DNA of 17,779 nucleotides, taken from Pseudobdellovibrionaceae bacterium (lineage in GTDB: Bacteria > Bdellovibrionota > Bdellovibrionia > Bdellovibrionales > Bdellovibrionaceae). Below, piece after piece: positions 14,159 through 17,779 of the stretch; within the stretch, counting starts at the first letter, position 1; the number at the start of each line of letters is the position of its first letter. The notes under the pieces are model-generated. The model did not search any database and was not told the origin of the DNA. It saw only the letters and a list, made by a program, of their open reading frames with translations. The stretch spans positions 1-17,779 of the forward strand of contig CANCBY010000033.1 of the NCBI GenBank assembly GCA_947374445.1, read 5' to 3'. Made by a program: the position numbers and the translations under genes.

Positions 14159-14545
14159 ATGATCGATTCACCGCTAAAGGGAAAAAAAGTTCTCGTCGTA
14201 GATGATGAACCTGAATTGCGCAGTGCTATCATCTTTGACCTTAATCGTCGCGGCTGCATCATTTTTGAAGCAGAAAATGGGACTGATGCTCTTAAGATTG
14301 TCAAAACAGAAGGAATTGAAATTGTCGTTTCAGACGTTCGAATGCCTAACGGAACAGGTATTGAACTATTGCAAAGTCTTAGAAAAAATCACACCGACAT
14401 ACCATTTGTACTTTTAGCCACTGGCTTTGCTGACCTCACCGAAGCCGAAGCTCTTAAAATGGGGGCACAAGCATTAATTGAAAAACCGATAGATCGAAAA
14501 AAAATGTTAAAACTGCTTGAAGAGCAGGTCCTTACATCAATATAG
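14159..14545 (+). CDS. single-domain (CheY-like) response regulator
   Basis: A 128-residue receiver domain with no output domain. Acidic pocket Asp15 and Asp16 in VLVVDDEPE, phosphoacceptor Asp59 in VVSDVRMPNG, switch Thr88 in LLATGF, and Lys109 in IEKPID. The start at 14159 is chosen because GGAAG lies nine bases upstream and it is one base past the kinase stop; a longer upstream frame would lie wholly inside the kinase. It is the only receiver in the window, while there are at least six kinases, so it may collect phosphate from several of them. Single-domain receivers act by protein-protein contact, for example on flagellar motors or as phosphorelay shuttles. The FliA promoter makes a motility target plausible but this is inferred. 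Confidence 0.93.
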   Translation: MIDSPLKGKKVLVVDDEPELRSAIIFDLNRRGCIIFEAENGTDALKIVKTEGIEIVVSDVRMPNGTGIELLQSLRKNHTDIPFVLLATGFADLTEAEALKMGAQALIEKPIDRKKMLKLLEEQVLTSI

Positions 14546-14582
14546 TAATATACTTTAAATATAATACGTTGAGGTAAATGCA

Positions 14583-14612
14583 TCTCTACAGCAATCTGTA
14601 CAGTACTAGAGA
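14583..14612. promoter_or_regulatory. nested palindromes in the leader of the FIST gene
   Basis: TCTCTA (14583-14588) and TAGAGA (14607-14612) are reverse complements enclosing the 8-bp palindrome CTGTACAG (14596-14603). A TATAAT box (14560-14565) lies just upstream, although no good -35 box is seen. The 97-bp gap after the receiver gene is the largest in this operon, so an internal promoter with an operator is possible. Confidence 0.35.
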
Positions 14613-14642
14613 CAAAATGTAGTTCCATTAAAGGAGAATTTC

Positions 14643-15839
14643 GTGAAGTTAGCCTCTGCATTTTCATGCAATCAAGATCCGACAAAAGCTATGACACAAG
14701 CCTATGAACAAATGGCGTCTCAATTGGGAACAAAGCCACAACTGATTATTGTTCATAGTTCAGTCACCTACGACTCGCCCACTATTTTGAACACACTCAA
14801 GTGCTTAGCCCCTGGTATCCCTGTTCATGGTGGAACATCTTGCCTCGGTGTTATGACCGATCAAGGTTTTCACTGTGAAAATGACAAAGGCCTCGCTCTG
14901 ATTGGAATCTCTGACCCCGAAGGCTCTTACGGCGTTGGAGCTGCGGAACTGTCTCAAGGAGCCAGAACCGCTGCCTACTCTGCTAGCGAAAAAGCTCTTC
15001 TCAATGCTCAGCGCCAAGGCGAGACACCCAGCATGGTTTGGGTGATGGCAGCTCCAGGCCAAGAAGAAGAGGTTCTTCTTGGTATAGCCGATCTTTTTGG
15101 TCCAAATGTGCCTATCAGCGGCGGCAGCTCAGCAGACAATACAATCTCCGGCCAATGGAAACAGTTTGCACACGATCAAGTTTATGCAAACTCAGTCGTA
15201 GTAAGCGTAATGTTTGCTTCAACTGGCGTCGTATTTTCATTTCACAGTGGCTATGACCCAACAGATACCAAAGCCGTCGTTGTAAAAGGCTTTGATCGCA
15301 CAATTCAAGAGCTTGATGGTCGGCCAGCAGCAGATGTTTACAATGAATGGATTGGCGGCGGGCTCAATGCCGAACTTGTTAGCGGCGGCAATATCCTCAT
15401 GAAAAGCTCTCTGCATCCGCTCGGTCGAATTGTCGGCTCGACTGGTGGCATCCCCTATTTTCAGCTATCACATCCCGACAGTGTGACAGCTGATCGCGGA
15501 ATGACTATGTTTAGCGATGTTCAGCAAGGAGATCAAATGTACCTTATGCATGGAAGCCACGAAAGTCTCATTCATCGAGCCGAAAGAGTGGTGGCCTCGG
15601 CATTAAGATCCGGAGATTTAGATTCATCAAAAATTGCTGGAGCTCTGATCATCTATTGTGCGGGCTGCATGCTCACGGTGAAAGATCGAATACCAGAAGT
15701 TATTGCAAGCTTCAAAAAAGGGCTTGGCAGTAACACTCCATTTTTAGGAGCTTTCACTTTTGGCGAGCAAGGCTGTTTTTTAGGCGGTGAAAATCGTCAT
15801 GGAAACTTAATGATCTCAGTTTTGGTCTTCTTAAAATAA
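14643..15839 (+). CDS. FIST-domain small-molecule sensor protein
   Basis: A 398-residue soluble protein. The FIST_N domain (about 30-225) includes LIIVHSSVTYD, IPVHGGTSCLGVMT and the glycine-rich VPISGGSSADN. The FIST_C domain (about 230-375) includes RPAADVYNEWIGG and ends with GALIIYCAGCMLTVKDR and TPFLGAFTFGEQG. This is the full length of the family. FIST proteins are predicted to bind small ligands, such as amino acids, and are often found beside chemoreceptors and kinases. The start is GTG at 14643 with AAGGAG six bases upstream. It is followed after 21 bases by the GAF kinase, so the two may form a ligand-sensing pair. No membrane segment or signal peptide. The ligand is unknown. Confidence 0.9.
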   Translation: MKLASAFSCNQDPTKAMTQAYEQMASQLGTKPQLIIVHSSVTYDSPTILNTLKCLAPGIPVHGGTSCLGVMTDQGFHCENDKGLALIGISDPEGSYGVGAAELSQGARTAAYSASEKALLNAQRQGETPSMVWVMAAPGQEEEVLLGIADLFGPNVPISGGSSADNTISGQWKQFAHDQVYANSVVVSVMFASTGVVFSFHSGYDPTDTKAVVVKGFDRTIQELDGRPAADVYNEWIGGGLNAELVSGGNILMKSSLHPLGRIVGSTGGIPYFQLSHPDSVTADRGMTMFSDVQQGDQMYLMHGSHESLIHRAERVVASALRSGDLDSSKIAGALIIYCAGCMLTVKDRIPEVIASFKKGLGSNTPFLGAFTFGEQGCFLGGENRHGNLMISVLVFLK

Positions 15840-15860
15840 AGATAAAAAGGCGTATCTTAC

Positions 15861-17195
15861 ATGAGTCAATTCAAGCCAAATGAAAAATCAGAACAGCTGC
15901 GCGAAGCTCTTTTAGATCTAGAAAGAGCCAATGCCAAAGAACGCGATCTTCGCTTAGAGACTGAAACTCTTTTAGCTGGGCTGAATGTTCTTACCAATTT
16001 TGATGACCGCGAAAAAATGTTTAGCAAAATGCTCGCGGTCTTAAGAAATCTAATAAATTTTGAAGACGCATTCATTCTTACATCCAACGAAAAAAATCTC
16101 CAGCTCGTAGCTTCCACTTCAGATCGTTTTAAAAATATGACCTGGCGGCTAGACAAAGCAATGACAAGAATTTCAATCGGCAAGCCATTGGCTTTCTTTG
16201 ACGTTTCAGCCATTTCTGAGTGGCAAGAGCAACCCGCAGCCGCAAAACAAAATGTTTGCTCCGCTCTGCATGTTCTTTTGAGAGATCACCCTAATTCGGC
16301 CATACTAATTTGTACCCATTCCGCAAAAGGTTTTTTTGTTGAAAAACACCTACGCCTTTCCACCCGATTTGCACCACTGGCTTCACAAGCACTTACAAAT
16401 TTAGATTCTATGCGTGAGCTAGAGAAAATAAATAACCTCTTGCAAGTTGAAATCTCTGAAAGACAAAAAGCTCAAGCTCAAGTAGTTAACAACTCAAAAA
16501 TGGCGGCTTTAGGCGAAATGGCAGGAGGCGTTGCCCATGAAATTAACACTCCATTAGCTATTATTCAAATGCGCATGGAACAACTCGGGCGCAGAGCCAA
16601 AGACGGAGACATTGACACTGATGCAATACTAAAGACTGTAGATATTGTTGATAAAACAGTCTCCCGAATTTCAAAAATTATTCTTGGCCTCAGAGCTTTC
16701 GCTGCCGACGGACAACGTGATCCATACCAAAAAATTCTAATTACAAATATTTTTGATGATACTCTGTCTTTGTGTCGAGAGAAGTTTACAAATCACGGTA
16801 TTGACTTGAGAGTAAAAATTTCTGAAGACCTAAAGGCTCAACTCGAAGTCGAGTGCCGCAGCACCGAAATTTCACAGGTCTTAGTTAATCTCCTGAACAA
16901 CTCATATGATGCAGTTGAAAAGCTGAGCGACAAATGGATCCATATAGAGGCCTTAGATGCCGGAAACTTTATTGAGATTAGCGTGACCGATAGTGGAAGC
17001 GGAATACCCACAGAGCTTCAAGAAAAAATCATGCAACCCTTTTTTTCGACAAAAGAAATTGGCAAAGGCACAGGGCTTGGACTCAGTATCTCAAAAGGAA
17101 TTATTGATCGCCATAAAGGCCGGATCTCTATCGACAATAATTGCAAAAACACGAAAATAGTAGTCTTTCTTCCGAAACAACAAATCGCGAGCTAA
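15861..17195 (+). CDS. soluble GAF-domain histidine kinase
   Basis: A 444-residue cytoplasmic kinase. A helical N-terminus (about 8-36) leads into a GAF-type domain (about 38-182). A coiled coil (about 184-208) connects to HisKA with His226 in GGVAHEINTPLA. HATPase_c has Asn347, Asp377 of DSGSGI and GKGTGLGLS. It is closest in the window to the kinase at 12493: both share HEINTPLA, ISQVxxNLLNNSYDA and KWIHIE, and the same lid. ATG at 15861 has AAAAGG about 10 bases upstream. It is last in the operon, 21 bases after FIST, which may act as its ligand-binding partner. No adjacent receiver other than the one at 14159. GAF ligand unknown (often cyclic nucleotides, gases or redox-active groups in this fold). 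Confidence 0.9.
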   Translation: MSQFKPNEKSEQLREALLDLERANAKERDLRLETETLLAGLNVLTNFDDREKMFSKMLAVLRNLINFEDAFILTSNEKNLQLVASTSDRFKNMTWRLDKAMTRISIGKPLAFFDVSAISEWQEQPAAAKQNVCSALHVLLRDHPNSAILICTHSAKGFFVEKHLRLSTRFAPLASQALTNLDSMRELEKINNLLQVEISERQKAQAQVVNNSKMAALGEMAGGVAHEINTPLAIIQMRMEQLGRRAKDGDIDTDAILKTVDIVDKTVSRISKIILGLRAFAADGQRDPYQKILITNIFDDTLSLCREKFTNHGIDLRVKISEDLKAQLEVECRSTEISQVLVNLLNNSYDAVEKLSDKWIHIEALDAGNFIEISVTDSGSGIPTELQEKIMQPFFSTKEIGKGTGLGLSISKGIIDRHKGRISIDNNCKNTKIVVFLPKQQIAS

Positions 17196-17552
17196 TTCAA
17201 AAAAATCTATCAAAAAAGTTTATACGCCGACCCTCGCGCTGACAAAATCTTAACAAGCTTCGGGTGGGCTTAAGGCTTTTGAAAATGCTCTGGCGTTTTT
17301 ATCTGGAGCTATACAAGATATTCAGCCAACATTTGCAAACCCTATCTGGACCAAGAGCTATTAACCGCGATACAAAGTTTTTCACTTTGCCTCAATTTTT
17401 TGCCTCTGCCGTCTTGTATTGAATCGCGTTTCTTATCTCCGAGGTAACGAATCTGAGAAATCAATTTACCGACCACCGATGAGACGGAGTTAAGTCGGAA
17501 AGTGCTCCTCTGCTACAAGACTTTTTTTGATCGAGTCCGCATGGCGCTTGGC
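17196..17552. other. intergenic region with no supported gene
   Basis: About 360 bp between the GAF kinase and the convergent kinase fragment. One plus frame (17254-17364) is open for 36 codons and looks coding-like (ALAFLSGAIQDIQPTFANP) but has no start or recognised family. A weak interrupted inverted repeat joins CGCGAT near 17367 to ATCGCG near 17423. No clear terminator for either flanking gene. Confidence 0.35.
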
Positions 17553-17779
17553 TCAGCTTAAATGACTTTTCGTAATCAACGGAATCCGAATAACAAATGC
17601 TGTATTCCGGCTTTCAAGGTCAATGTTCAGACTCCCCCGATGAGCTTCAATAATACCTTTTGAGATACTAAGACCCAGCCCTGTCCCTTTGCCGATGGGC
17701 TTGGTTGTGAAAAATGGCTGCATGATCTTCTTTGCGACTTCAGGATCAATGCCAGGCCCCGAATCTATAACTGAAATAA
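17553..17779 (-). CDS. histidine kinase, C-terminal part only (runs off the right edge)
   Basis: The minus strand from the window edge encodes 74 residues to a TGA at 17553-17555. They are the end of a HATPase_c domain: ISVIDSGPGIDPEVAKKIMQ (G1 box with its Asp), FFTTKPIGKGTGLGLSISK, GIIEAHRGSL, then NTAFVIRIPL and a short tail. This is the same ATPase type as the kinases at 1667, 3685, 12493 and 15861. Sensor domains lie outside the window. It converges on the GAF kinase. Confidence 0.9.
   Translation of the reverse strand, partial: ISVIDSGPGIDPEVAKKIMQPFFTTKPIGKGTGLGLSISKGIIEAHRGSLNIDLESRNTAFVIRIPLITKSHLS

Noticed and set aside
1..17779. CRISPR arrays, tRNA or rRNA genes, transposases or integrases
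   Set aside because: No regularly spaced repeats, no tRNA cloverleaf or rRNA sequence, and no transposase or integrase motifs were found on reading both strands by eye.

Overview
The window is about 17.8 kb of AT-rich bacterial DNA from a Gram-negative organism. Signs include lipoprotein-free signal peptides, a periplasmic di-heme peroxidase and a chemoreceptor. Gene content is dominated by sensory transduction. The run of PAS/GAF/DAHL histidine kinases (HKs), FIST and Cache proteins, and a perfect sigma-28 (FliA) promoter, fits a motile, signalling-rich bacterium of the Bdellovibrionota/deltaproteobacterial type. That placement is an inference from gene content; there is no rRNA or core marker in the window.

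Layout. (1) 199-930, minus strand: a HigBA-type toxin-antitoxin operon with its terminator, promoter and two operator-like palindromes. The antitoxin is intact; the toxin is split by a one-base frameshift. (2) 931-1666: gene-poor, with hairpins and an orphan reading-frame remnant. (3) 1667-6682: three HKs. One is PAS-PAS with an N-terminal membrane hairpin (minus), one is soluble PAS-PAS with a TTG start behind two tiny overlapping ORFs (plus), and one has about seven membrane segments (minus). (4) 6799-8197: a two-gene operon of a GNAT-type acyltransferase and a heme-oxygenase-like di-iron oxidase, followed by a perfect 16-bp inverted repeat. (5) 8285-10410, minus: a secreted stand-alone Cache-domain protein, a methyl-accepting chemotaxis protein lacking its own Cache domain, and a truncated PP-loop ATPase whose start overlaps the chemoreceptor stop. 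(6) 10562-17195, plus: a perfect FliA promoter, then PAS-winged-helix regulator, di-heme cytochrome c peroxidase, DAHL-HK, single-domain response regulator, FIST protein and GAF-HK. The first four genes overlap or nearly touch. (7) 17553-17779, minus: the C-terminal end of another HK entering from the right edge.

How it may work together. The long plus-strand cluster looks like one sensory-output unit under flagellar sigma control. Two soluble ligand- or redox-type sensors (PAS, GAF), one transmembrane helical sensor (DAHL) and a FIST small-molecule sensor sit with a single CheY-like receiver and a periplasmic peroxidase. The HK catalytic cores (1667, 3685, 12493, 15861, 17553) are close relatives with different sensor modules, so the locus looks like a local expansion by duplication and sensor swapping. 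The Cache/MCP pair diverges from the same intergenic region as the FliA promoter. The most novel-looking pieces are the peroxidase-containing FliA operon, the secreted Cache plus MCP split receptor, and the GNAT/di-iron oxidase pair, which could make or modify a small acyl molecule. Those functional links are inferences from gene order and domains.
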